64,000 nt of DNA from an uncultured Alphaproteobacteria bacterium (GTDB taxonomy: Bacteria; Pseudomonadota; Alphaproteobacteria; HIMB59): positions 1-64,000 of the forward strand of contig CACNLH010000006.1 of the NCBI GenBank assembly GCA_902621205.1. Reading direction: 5' to 3'. Both the position numbers and the translations under genes were made by a program. This document shows positions 35,983-43,903 of this stretch, in pieces. Within the stretch, counting starts at the first letter, position 1; each line of letters opens with the position of its first letter. The notes beneath the pieces were generated by a model that was given only the letters and a program-made list of their open reading frames with translations, did no database searches and was not told where the DNA came from.

Positions 35983-36860
35983 AAACTAAAGGTATTATTC
36001 TTGCTGCTGGTAAGGGCACAAGATTAATGCCCGCAACAATACCTGCCTCAAAACCATTATTACCTCTTTACGATAAACCTATGATTTATTATCCACTCGA
36101 GACTTTAGTAAGATTAGGAATTAAAGATATATTATTTATTGTTCAAGAGGATGACCTTACAATATTCAAAAAAACATTTGGAACAGGATCAGTGGTTGGT
36201 CTTAATTTTTCTTATGAAGTCCAAAAAATTCAAAGGGGAATAGCAGATGCTTACTTTATTGCTGAAAAATTTTTAGACGGCAGTCCATCAGTATTAGCAT
36301 TAAGTGATAATGTTTTTCTTGGAAAAAATTATTTTGACTATGCAAATTCTGCTCTTCTTAAGATGCAAGAGAACGGTGGAAGTGTATTTGGATTACCAGT
36401 TCCAGATCCAGAAAAATTTGGTGTTATTGAATTAGATAACAATAAAAATATTGTTGGCATTGAAGAAAAACCATCAAAGCCTAAAAGTAATTTGATTATT
36501 CCTGGTTTATATTTTTTTGACTCCAATGCGTCAAAATTTGCAAAAACACTCAAACCATCAAACAGAGGCGAATTAGAAATAACTGATTTAATTAAAATAT
36601 ATTTATCTGAAAAAAAACTTGCTTTAGAAATTTTAGATGACTCAATTGTTTGGCATGATACTGGAAATGCAAAGGCCCTTCTAGAGGCAGCACAAAAAGT
36701 AAAATTATATGAACAAAATAACGATGTAAAAATTGGCTCTTATGAAATAGCTTCGTACGAACAAGGCTTTATAAATAAAAGTAATTTAAATGATATTGCA
36801 GAAAAATTAATCAAGTCTGATTATGGACAATATATCAAAGAATATCTAACTCGAAATTAA
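35979..36860 (+). CDS. rmlA: Glucose-1-phosphate thymidylyltransferase (RmlA-like)
   Basis: The 293-aa nucleotidyltransferase has GIILAAGKGTRLMPATIPAS (nucleotide loop), KPLLPLYDKPMIYYPLETL, ALSDNVFLG (metal Asp in place of the usual GDN), PEKFGVIELDN, IEEKPSKPKSN and RGELEITDLIKIYL. These are RmlA features; RmlA joins dTTP and glucose-1-phosphate to give dTDP-glucose for surface polysaccharides. rmlB, C and D are not adjacent, so another sugar nucleotidylyltransferase role is possible. Coupled by ATGA to the CBS gene. Confidence 0.85.
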   Translation: MKTKGIILAAGKGTRLMPATIPASKPLLPLYDKPMIYYPLETLVRLGIKDILFIVQEDDLTIFKKTFGTGSVVGLNFSYEVQKIQRGIADAYFIAEKFLDGSPSVLALSDNVFLGKNYFDYANSALLKMQENGGSVFGLPVPDPEKFGVIELDNNKNIVGIEEKPSKPKSNLIIPGLYFFDSNASKFAKTLKPSNRGELEITDLIKIYLSEKKLALEILDDSIVWHDTGNAKALLEAAQKVKLYEQNNDVKIGSYEIASYEQGFINKSNLNDIAEKLIKSDYGQYIKEYLTRN

Positions 36861-36862
36861 TC

Positions 36863-38290
36863 TTAATTCCATTTTGCAGATTCATTATTTAAAAATGTTA
36901 TAACTTTTTGTTTAAACTGAATTTTTTCATCTTCATCTATAATCATTTTATCTAGGTCAGTCTCTAGGCTAGAGAGAATTTTATTTTTAGAATTCCATTT
37001 AGATTTGTCATCATCATTAAAACGCTCTTTAATTTCAAATTCATAATTTCTTTTGTCATTTTCAGGCAGAGTGTGGGGGGCTATTTCATATAAAATTCGT
37101 ACAGCTATTTCTTTATATCGGTCATCTTTGAATTGTTTTGCAATTTCATATTTCTTATCGTTAGGGGCGATATGAAAATCAATCATTAATTTCTTATCTT
37201 GATGCGATGGGAAACTCTCAAATATTCTATCTTCAACATTAAATGGTTCAGGCCATTCTTTTTGATTTGATAGATGAAGTTTAATAAGACGAGAGCAAAA
37301 TTCTTCATTTTTTTTAATAAAATTTGCTCTTTTTCTTAGTTCATCTACTCCTATTTCAGCATATTTATTATCTTTGAATGAATAACTTTCATTTAAAAGT
37401 GTTTTCGACTTTGACCCATCAAAAACTTCACAAATTCTTTTAGCCCCATCATTCATTTTCTTAATTAAATCTTTATCTTCTAATTCTACGATTTTAACAG
37501 GATCAAAAAGCAAATTATAAACTAAATAGTGATGATTTCTTGATGGAATGCCTCCAATTAAAGTTTGAGCTTTGATTGTGGGTCTTCTTCCCCAAAAGGT
37601 CGTGTTTGTAAAAACTAAATTATCTAGCATAAATCTCTTAGGAGTGTCTCTATGTCGAAATTCATATGCAGAGTTCCAAATCTTTGGACACCTTATATTT
37701 AATATTTTATTAAGTTCCAATGTGATTAGGCTATCAAAAACAGCATCATGAGGACCTGCATCATAGTTTATTGAAATATTATTGAGTTTTGAAATTTCAT
37801 CTAATTTAAGTATTGGATACCCTTGATCGTCAGTATTAAATTTAATATGTTCAGGGCTATAAACTGAAACTAATCTTAATATATCAAAAACATCCATACG
37901 CACATTATTGTTAGTCACAGTCATATAAATTTCAGGTAATAAGTTTTGATAAAGTGCCTGTCGTAAAAAGGGTTCATCAAAATTTATATTATTGAAACCT
38001 ACAAAAATGGCTGATGAGGATGACCATTGTTGAAATGTTTCATACAATTGAGCACTAGCTTCATAATAATTAGGGTAATTATTTTGTATTAAACTAGTTG
38101 GATCTACCCCAGTTGTTATTAAAGCACCTGGCTCAAACCATTTTCCCTCTCTTAACTTACTATGTATTTCTAATTTGTCTTTAACTTCAAATTTATTATT
38201 AGTTAATACAGCACCAACTTGTGTTATTTGATTAAATTTATCATTACGACCTGTTGTTTCGAGATCCCAGAAAATATAATGATCACTCAT
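36863..38290 (-). CDS. sbcB: Exodeoxyribonuclease I
   Basis: The 475-aa length and order match E. coli ExoI. The DEDDh residues are visible: FWDLETTG (D, E), GFNNINFDEPFL (D) and AGPHDAVFDSLI (H, D). RFMLDNLVFTNTT starts the SH3-like part, and a helical C-terminal domain ends near KVITFLNN. It digests single-stranded DNA 3'-5' in mismatch repair and recombination. It converges with rmlA with a 2-nt gap. The region upstream (38291-38508) carries a notable hairpin and a palindrome. Confidence 0.9.
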   Translation of the reverse strand: MSDHYIFWDLETTGRNDKFNQITQVGAVLTNNKFEVKDKLEIHSKLREGKWFEPGALITTGVDPTSLIQNNYPNYYEASAQLYETFQQWSSSSAIFVGFNNINFDEPFLRQALYQNLLPEIYMTVTNNNVRMDVFDILRLVSVYSPEHIKFNTDDQGYPILKLDEISKLNNISINYDAGPHDAVFDSLITLELNKILNIRCPKIWNSAYEFRHRDTPKRFMLDNLVFTNTTFWGRRPTIKAQTLIGGIPSRNHHYLVYNLLFDPVKIVELEDKDLIKKMNDGAKRICEVFDGSKSKTLLNESYSFKDNKYAEIGVDELRKRANFIKKNEEFCSRLIKLHLSNQKEWPEPFNVEDRIFESFPSHQDKKLMIDFHIAPNDKKYEIAKQFKDDRYKEIAVRILYEIAPHTLPENDKRNYEFEIKERFNDDDKSKWNSKNKILSSLETDLDKMIIDEDEKIQFKQKVITFLNNESAKWN

Positions 38291-38360
38291 ATTAAAAAAT
38301 TATATCAATTAAATATTATAATAAAGTTTAAGTTTAATTTGTTATTTTGAGAGATTATAT

Positions 38361-38416
38361 AAAACTAGCCCCGGAGGAATAAGTAAGGATAGGAATAAGG
38401 ATGGAGCTAGTTTTTT
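38361..38416 (+). ncRNA. Candidate small RNA or leader hairpin with GGA-rich loop (strand uncertain)
   Basis: AAAACTAGC (38361) pairs with GCTAGTTTT (38406), 9 bp plus two more pairs past a bulge, around a loop of about 31 nt. On the plus strand the loop has six GGA triplets (GGAGGA, then AGGATAGGAATAAGGATGGA) and the stem ends in T6, like a terminator; TATATA just upstream could be a -10 but no good -35 is seen. On the minus strand the element lies 70 nt before sbcB and the loop is rich in UCC and has CCUCC. Structure is seen directly; transcription is not shown. Confidence 0.4.
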
Positions 38417-38470
38417 GATGGATGATTTATACTAATTTTTTTTCTAAAGTCAAATTGCAGATAATAGAAC

Positions 38471-38497
38471 TTAGCTGTGCAAAATTTGCACAGCTAA
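38471..38497. repeat. Perfect 27-nt palindrome
   Basis: TTAGCTGTGCAAA is followed by one base and its exact reverse complement TTTGCACAGCTAA, giving 13-bp arms. It begins 12 nt after the stop of the minus-strand zinc-ribbon gene. No T-run follows on either side, so it may be a 3'-end hairpin of that gene or a protein-binding site. Confidence 0.6.
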
Positions 38498-38508
38498 ATA
38501 TATTGAAT

Positions 38509-38667
38509 TTATTGATTTTTAAATAATTTTTTAATTTTCTTGTAATAAATTAGTGAACATTTGGCATCACAAAAAAATACTTTTTTTGGGATATCATAAA
38601 ACTTAGGATCAGCCCAATATAAAGGCTCCACAATCTTTTTTTTACATACTTCACAACTATTATTCAT
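38509..38667 (-). CDS. Small zinc-ribbon protein (52 aa)
   Basis: Missing from the ORF track. ATG at 38667 (minus) opens a 52-codon frame. It has CEVCKKKIVEP near the N-terminus and FFCDAKCSLIYY later, so a CxxC and a CxxxC pair about 24 residues apart, as in TRASH/MYM-like or small treble-clef metal-binding proteins. The tail is Lys-rich. The start is 9 nt after the stop of the phosphatase gene on the same strand, so the two are probably one unit. A clear cysteine pattern and coupling support a real gene. Confidence 0.72.
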   Translation of the reverse strand: MNNSCEVCKKKIVEPLYWADPKFYDIPKKVFFCDAKCSLIYYKKIKKLFKNQ

Positions 38668-38676
38668 TTAGTTACC

Positions 38677-39183
38677 CTAAAAATTTAACTCTACTATTCT
38701 ACTTTCTTCTATCGGCTCAGGGTCAAAGTACGGAACTGAACCATAGAGTCTGTTATCTAAACCCAATATTTCATCATAATATCTCATCATAATCTTATTA
38801 GGGCTAGCGTGTGGTGCAATTTCTTTTAAGTTTTCAATTATAAGCTCAATATTTTCAGGGGAGTATTTTGCGGCTATGCCTAAACTTGTTGCAGTAGATC
38901 GACTTATACCCATATGACAATGGACTAAAATAGGTTTGGTTTTATCCCAATCATCTGTGAAATCTAATAATTCTTGAGTATGATGTTTCTCTGGTAATAT
39001 AAATCCCTCTCTTGGCTCAGAAATATCATCAATTAACATTTTCAAGTGTCTATTTTTATCCATACCTGATGGGGTTTCAGGCTCAAAATTTTTATTAATA
39101 ATGGTAAGCATTTTATCTGGGCTGAACTTATCAACACACTCTTGGATATCTGCTAACCCACAAATAATTATTTTTTTTTGCAT
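38677..39183 (-). CDS. Dual-specificity/tyrosine phosphatase-like protein
   Basis: The 168-aa protein has the phosphatase loop VHCHMGISRSTA (HCx5R) and an upstream DDISEPREG segment with the usual general-acid region. Similar bacterial proteins are annotated as tyrosine phosphatase family with unknown substrates. It precedes a zinc-ribbon gene on the same strand and is divergent from transaldolase (56-nt gap). Confidence 0.82.
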   Translation of the reverse strand: MQKKIIICGLADIQECVDKFSPDKMLTIINKNFEPETPSGMDKNRHLKMLIDDISEPREGFILPEKHHTQELLDFTDDWDKTKPILVHCHMGISRSTATSLGIAAKYSPENIELIIENLKEIAPHASPNKIMMRYYDEILGLDNRLYGSVPYFDPEPIEESRIVELNF

Positions 39184-39239
39184 AACAAGTTCAATTAATA
39201 TATAGCTTAAACAATCGTTAAGAAAGAATATTTATTTTT

Positions 39240-40199
39240 ATGGTATCTCAATTAGATAGTCTTAAAAAATTTTCATCAGTTGTTGCAGACACCGGAGATA
39301 TTGACAGTATTCAAAAATTTAACCCAGATGACTGTACAACCAATCCATCTTTAATATTTAAAGCTGTTCAATCAAACAAATACAAAAAATTAGTTGATGA
39401 AGTAATAAGTAATTCAAAAAGTAGAAAATTTTCTCAAACTGAGGATCAAGTTAATTATATTGCTGATCAACTAACTATTGCTTTTGGTATAGAGTTAACA
39501 AAAATCGTGCCAGGATATGTTTCTACCGAGGTCGACTCTGATTTATCATTTAATACTGAAGCTACTGTTGAAAAGGCAAAGCAAATAATCAATAGCTATG
39601 AGCAATCAGGTGTCCCCAAGAATAGAATATTAATTAAAATTGCAGGCACATGGGAAGGAATACAAGCAGTAAAAAAATTAGAGGCAGAGGGAATATCTTG
39701 TAATTGCACACTCATTTTTTCGTTAACACAAGCAATAGCTTGTGCTGAAGCAGGAGCATTTTTAATTTCACCATTTGTGGGAAGGATACTTGACTGGTTT
39801 AAATCAAATACACAAAAGGAATATGACTCATCAAATGACCCAGGTGTTGAGAGTGTTGAGAAGATTTTTAATTATTTTAAAAAATTTAATTATAACACTA
39901 TTGTTATGGCAGCATCATTTAGAAATAAGGATGAAATAATTAATTTAGCTGGATGTGATAAATTAACAATTAGTCCAATTCTTTTAGAGGAGTTAAGCCA
40001 AAACGATGATGAAATTAAACTTAAATTATCAAAAGAAAACTCATCTTCATTAGATATTGAGAGAATTAATGTGAATGAGAGCTCATTTCGTTGGCATTTA
40101 AATGAAAATCAGATGGCATCTTTTAAATTAGCTGAGGGTATTAGATTATTTAATAAGGATTTATTGAAATTAAAAGAATTGATTAGAGGCCAATTATAA
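39240..40199 (+). CDS. tal: Transaldolase
   Basis: The 319-aa length and sequence fit the classical TalB type: QLDSLKKFSSVVADTGD, CTTNPSLIFKA, the Schiff-base lysine in ILIKIAGTWEGIQA, CNCTLIFSLTQAIACAEAGAFLISPFVGRI and ASFRNKDEI. It exchanges three-carbon units between sedoheptulose-7-phosphate and glyceraldehyde-3-phosphate in the non-oxidative pentose phosphate pathway. It stands alone between divergent genes. Confidence 0.96.
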   Translation: MVSQLDSLKKFSSVVADTGDIDSIQKFNPDDCTTNPSLIFKAVQSNKYKKLVDEVISNSKSRKFSQTEDQVNYIADQLTIAFGIELTKIVPGYVSTEVDSDLSFNTEATVEKAKQIINSYEQSGVPKNRILIKIAGTWEGIQAVKKLEAEGISCNCTLIFSLTQAIACAEAGAFLISPFVGRILDWFKSNTQKEYDSSNDPGVESVEKIFNYFKKFNYNTIVMAASFRNKDEIINLAGCDKLTISPILLEELSQNDDEIKLKLSKENSSSLDIERINVNESSFRWHLNENQMASFKLAEGIRLFNKDLLKLKELIRGQL

Positions 40200-40237
40200 T
40201 TATTGCACAAATCACTTCAAAATTATAAATAATTAAT

Positions 40238-40783
40238 ATGGAAAATAAAAATATAACAATTTTAAGTCAGTACGCTCAAAGTAATTTATCCAAAATAGTA
40301 TTTTCTCTTTTGGGAATTATTCTCTTATCAGTTTCTAGTAAAATTAGTATTCCATTCTATCCTGTGCCGATGACGCTACAAACCTTTGTTGTATATTTTA
40401 TTGCTGCCTCAATGGGTATGGTTGGGTTTTATGCAACTGTTTCATACGTTATTCTTGGACTTATTGGTCTTCCCATTTTTGCTGCTGGTGGAGGTTTTGG
40501 TTATGTCATATCTCCAACATTTGGATTTCTTTATGGAATGATTTTAGCTTCATTTGTAATAGCATATTTTTCAAAAAACCTTTTCAATAAAAATTTAATA
40601 AAAATTATTTTATCTATTTTTATAGGCGCGTTAATTATTTTTGTTTGTGGTATTGCCCATTTATCAAGCTTCATAGGAGTAGAGAAATCTATAAACGCAG
40701 GCTTATACCCATTTATTTACAGTGAACTTTTAAAGATAGCACTTGCTATTTCTTTAACGTATTTGCTAATTAAAAAAAATTAA
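40238..40783 (+). CDS. bioY: Biotin transporter BioY
   Basis: The 181-aa membrane protein has about six spans with SKISIPFYPVPMTLQTFVVYF, the family's N-terminal biotin-binding region, and GLIGLPIFAAGGGFGYVISPTFGFLYG. BioY is the substrate-binding (S) component of an ECF transporter and can act with shared or no energising module. bioM/bioN are not beside it. Presence suggests biotin is taken up from seawater. Confidence 0.93.
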   Translation: MENKNITILSQYAQSNLSKIVFSLLGIILLSVSSKISIPFYPVPMTLQTFVVYFIAASMGMVGFYATVSYVILGLIGLPIFAAGGGFGYVISPTFGFLYGMILASFVIAYFSKNLFNKNLIKIILSIFIGALIIFVCGIAHLSSFIGVEKSINAGLYPFIYSELLKIALAISLTYLLIKKN

Positions 40784-41247
40784 TCTGGAATAAAGTTTAA
40801 AGCTATACCGTTATTACAGTATCTTAAACCTGTAGGTTCTGGACCATCTTTGAAGACGTGTCCGTGATGCCCACCACATTTAGCACAGTGATATTCTTTT
40901 CGTGGAAACACCAATTTAAAATCTGTTTTAAAACCCAAAGCATTAGGAAGATAATCAAAAAATGAAGGCCAGCCAGTTCCGCTATCATATTTCATATCCG
41001 AAGAAAATAGTGGTAATTCACATCCTGCACAATGGTAGGTACCTTTCCTTTTTTCATTGTTAAGTACGCTAAACCCGGGTCGTTCAGTTCCATGCTGCCT
41101 CAAAATATAATACTCCTCTTCTGATAATCTTATTTTCCATTCCTCATCTGAAAGAATTAATTTTTCCATAGCAACTAAAGGCTTATATCCAACAAAGCAT
41201 CCACCAATAAGTATTGATATAAATCTTCTTCTGTTTAAAACAACCAT
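40780..41247 (-). CDS. msrB: Peptide methionine-R-sulfoxide reductase (exported form)
   Basis: The 155-aa protein has two zinc CxxC pairs (CAGCELPLF and CAKCGGHHGHVF), SGTGWPSF and the catalytic cysteine in LRYCNNGIALNF; family members more often read RYCINSASL. An N-terminal NRRRFISILIGGCFVGY stretch looks like a Tat-type or uncleaved signal, so it may repair oxidised methionine in the periplasm. If translation began at the internal MEKL it would be cytosolic. Its stop overlaps the bioY stop by 4 nt (convergent). Confidence 0.93.
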   Translation of the reverse strand: MVVLNRRRFISILIGGCFVGYKPLVAMEKLILSDEEWKIRLSEEEYYILRQHGTERPGFSVLNNEKRKGTYHCAGCELPLFSSDMKYDSGTGWPSFFDYLPNALGFKTDFKLVFPRKEYHCAKCGGHHGHVFKDGPEPTGLRYCNNGIALNFIPD

Positions 41248-41282
41248 AAAATATCAGGGATAAATTATAATAATTGAAAATA

Positions 41283-41366
41283 CTATTTCTTTTTAGCTCT
41301 TCTTTTAGCTCTTCTTTTTCGTGAACCGATTTTTCTTCTGCCTCTGTGTTTTTTAGGATAACCCAT
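41283..41366 (-). CDS. Very basic 27-aa micropeptide
   Basis: Not in the ORF track. The minus-strand frame from ATG 41366 encodes 27 residues beginning MGYPKKHRGRRKIGS and ending in an RRAKKK tail; over half are Lys/Arg. It resembles the very small basic ribosomal proteins (bS22, bL37, bTHX) in composition but I do not match it to one. It lies 35 nt before msrB, and TATTATAC stands about 7 nt before the ATG, which could be a -10 for a nearly leaderless message. In AT-rich DNA a run of AGA/AAA codons is not proof of coding. Confidence 0.45.
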   Translation of the reverse strand: MGYPKKHRGRRKIGSRKRRAKRRAKKK

Positions 41367-41438
41367 GACGGCGTATAATAGATATTTAACCTCAAAAATA
41401 AACATATTTTTTTGATATGATTCATATATTTTAAGCAA

Positions 41439-42635
41439 ATGAGAACAATTCTATTAGTTTTAGTTGCTGGATTAATACTGTCAGTTGGAAATGGATTTAG
41501 AATGTCTCTAGGGATCTATGTCCCAGATCTTTTAAGTTCCACAGTTTTTAGTGCTTCAATTATAGGTCTAACATATGGTCTTTTTAATTTGCTTTGGGGA
41601 GCTATGTCACCCATTGCAGGTGCATTTGCTGAACAAAAGGGTTATGTAAAAACTCTTTGTTTTGGTTTCTTTGGTGTCTCTCTTAGTTTCTATGTTGCTT
41701 CTTCAGCGATACACCCATTACATTTTTTATTTGGTATTGGCATAATTGGAGGTATTTCAGCTGGTGTTATTTCTGTACCAGTTATAATTGGAGGAGTCTC
41801 AAAATATTTTGAGGATGATAAAACACAAAGCACAGTTACAGGAATACTTATGTCTATTGCTGCAACAGGGATGTTTATATTTACACCTATTAACCAATTT
41901 TTAGTCACAACCTTTAAATGGAGTTTTTCTTTTCAAATTACATCTATGTTTTTTTTGTTCATAATTCCTCTTTCATTTATATTTCTTTTACCTAAGCCTC
42001 AGAAAAAAGATAAGAAAGAATTTACAAAAAGAAAAATATCAGATGTCATAAAAAAAGCCTTTAAGGATAAAAGTTATAACTATCTTATTTTAGGATTTTT
42101 TGTTTGTGGCTTACATGTAGCTTTAATTTCAAACTATCTTCCAGTTTTTGCAAAAATTAAAGGTTTAGAAACTACAATAGCTGCAACAGGTCTTACTTTA
42201 ATTGGGTTATTTAATATGATTGGTACTTTAATTTCAGGAAAGGTTTCAGGCATTATTAAAAAAAAATATATATTATCGTTTATTTATTTTGTAAGAAGCA
42301 TAGTAATTTTTTTATTATTAATTTTGCCTACTAACAATTTCACAATTATAGCCTTCAGTTGTTGTATTGGTCTTTTATGGTTATCAACTGTCCCACCGAC
42401 TTCAGGAATTGTTTCAAATAGATTTGGCACAAGATACCTTTCGACCTTATTTGGGATTGTGATGGTTTCCCATCAAGCAGGAGCATTTCTTGGCTCTTTT
42501 ATTGGTGGTTTAGTTATAGATATTTATGGTTCACTCGATATAGCCTGGATAATGGCGATAGTAATTTCTCTGTTTTCTGCAATCATCCATTTTCCAATTA
42601 TAGAAAAAGAAAAATCTGAAGAAGTTTTTGCCTAA
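41439..42635 (+). CDS. MFS transporter (OxlT-like)
   Basis: The 398-aa protein has twelve spans with GNGFRMSLGIYVPDLL in TM1 and LYGLFNLLWGAMSPIAGAFAEQKG in TM2/loop, like the oxalate/formate antiporter group and monocarboxylate carriers. FGIVMVSHQAGAFLGSFIGG is the late conserved block. The substrate is not known, possibly a carboxylate. The next gene starts inside its last codons. Confidence 0.82.
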   Translation: MRTILLVLVAGLILSVGNGFRMSLGIYVPDLLSSTVFSASIIGLTYGLFNLLWGAMSPIAGAFAEQKGYVKTLCFGFFGVSLSFYVASSAIHPLHFLFGIGIIGGISAGVISVPVIIGGVSKYFEDDKTQSTVTGILMSIAATGMFIFTPINQFLVTTFKWSFSFQITSMFFLFIIPLSFIFLLPKPQKKDKKEFTKRKISDVIKKAFKDKSYNYLILGFFVCGLHVALISNYLPVFAKIKGLETTIAATGLTLIGLFNMIGTLISGKVSGIIKKKYILSFIYFVRSIVIFLLLILPTNNFTIIAFSCCIGLLWLSTVPPTSGIVSNRFGTRYLSTLFGIVMVSHQAGAFLGSFIGGLVIDIYGSLDIAWIMAIVISLFSAIIHFPIIEKEKSEEVFA

Positions 42636-43503
42636 TTTAAAAATTAATCCTTTTCTTATACTGATTATAGGCGCAGTGAGCATAGCTTTTTCTCCTATAT
42701 TTGTTCGACTTTCAGAGGTTGATCCAATAATGACAGCTTTTTTTAGAATATTCTTGAGCCTTCCCTTTTTTTTAATGTTTGGGTCACTGAAAATTATTGA
42801 AAAAGTAAACTTTCCTGTTTTAAAAGATAAATTTTTAATTATTTTTATTTCAGGCATCTTTTTTTCTTTAGATTTAATTTGTTGGCATTTGTCTATCAAA
42901 CTTACCACAGTTTCTAAGGCAACATTTTTATCTAATTTAGCTCCAATTGTTGTAATTTTATTTTCTTTAATATTTCTTAAAGAAAAATTTTCTAAGTTTT
43001 TTTTTATTGCCATATTTATTTCGATGAGTGGTATGACATTGTTATTAGGTGAGAGTTTTCAATTTTATAAATCACAATTTTTGGGAGATCTTTTAGGTGT
43101 TCTAACTGCAGTTTGGTATGGTTGTTATATTCTTACTATTAGCCAATTAAGAAAAAATTTAAATTCAAGTACGATTATGTTTTTTTCAGGATGTGTAAGT
43201 GCAATTATTTTACTTTTAGTCGCGATATTTTTTGAACAAAGTTTAGTGCCAAAGTCTTTTTATGCGATAGCAATATTATTTTTATTAGGTTTTGTATGCC
43301 AATTCATCGGACAATCTTTTATAGCTTACTCTCTAGCATTTTTATCTGCATCCTTATCATCTTTGAGTCTTTTGATACAACCCATTGCTGCAACCTTATT
43401 GGCGTACTTTTTTTTCCAAGAAAAATTAACATTGATCCAATTTTTTGGAAGTACATTAATCCTGATTGGGATTTATATTGCTAAAACAAAATATGAAAAT
43501 TGA
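42628..43503 (+). CDS. EamA/DMT-family transporter
   Basis: The 291-aa protein has ten spans in two EamA halves (IGAVSIAFSPIFVRLSEVDP; FIAYSLAFLSASLSSLSLLIQPI). The start is a TTG overlapping the MFS stop by 8 nt; no early ATG exists, so coupling is plausible. It is a probable metabolite exporter with unknown substrate. Confidence 0.8.
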   Translation: MPNLKINPFLILIIGAVSIAFSPIFVRLSEVDPIMTAFFRIFLSLPFFLMFGSLKIIEKVNFPVLKDKFLIIFISGIFFSLDLICWHLSIKLTTVSKATFLSNLAPIVVILFSLIFLKEKFSKFFFIAIFISMSGMTLLLGESFQFYKSQFLGDLLGVLTAVWYGCYILTISQLRKNLNSSTIMFFSGCVSAIILLLVAIFFEQSLVPKSFYAIAILFLLGFVCQFIGQSFIAYSLAFLSASLSSLSLLIQPIAATLLAYFFFQEKLTLIQFFGSTLILIGIYIAKTKYEN

Positions 43504-43903
43504 ACAAATAAAAGTTGTAGCAGGCTTAATACTTCAAAATAATAAACTTTTAATATGTCAAAGACCAAAATTTAAGGATCATCCATTAAAATGGGAATTT
43601 CCTGGAGGTAAAATCAAAAATGATGAGACTAATGAAGAGGCCTTAATTAGAGAAATAAATGAAGAGTTATCAATTAACATATTAAATTATGAGGAACTGA
43701 TCAGTTATAATTTTGATTATAAAGACATGAAAAAACAGGTATTCATATATTTTTATTTGGTCAATAATTTCAGTGGTAAGGTTTTAAATAATTTTCATAA
43801 AGAACTAAAATGGATTGAAATTAAGGATATTCGTGAATATGATTTTTTAGAAGGAGACCACAAAATAATTGACCATATAAGTAGTAATGACTTTAAATAT
43901 TAA
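43493..43903 (+). CDS. mutT: 8-oxo-dGTP pyrophosphatase (MutT), Nudix
   Basis: ATG 43493 (MKIEQIKVVAGLIL) is taken; the ORF-track start at 43466 lies well inside the EamA gene. The 136-aa product has the Nudix box within GGKIKNDETNEEALIREINE-EL, and PLKWEFPGGK ahead of it, as in MutT. It removes oxidised dGTP to prevent A:T to C:G changes. It overlaps both neighbours, showing the compact organisation. Confidence 0.88.
   Translation: MKIEQIKVVAGLILQNNKLLICQRPKFKDHPLKWEFPGGKIKNDETNEEALIREINEELSINILNYEELISYNFDYKDMKKQVFIYFYLVNNFSGKVLNNFHKELKWIEIKDIREYDFLEGDHKIIDHISSNDFKY

Noticed and set aside
41183-41425. Minus-strand 80-aa ORF overlapping the msrB start
   Set aside because: Different frame from msrB, odd composition, and it covers the better-supported 27-aa basic frame.
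42531-43013. Minus-strand ORF of 160 aa opposite the EamA transporter
   Set aside because: Shadow of a membrane protein; the plus-strand gene has a clear family match.
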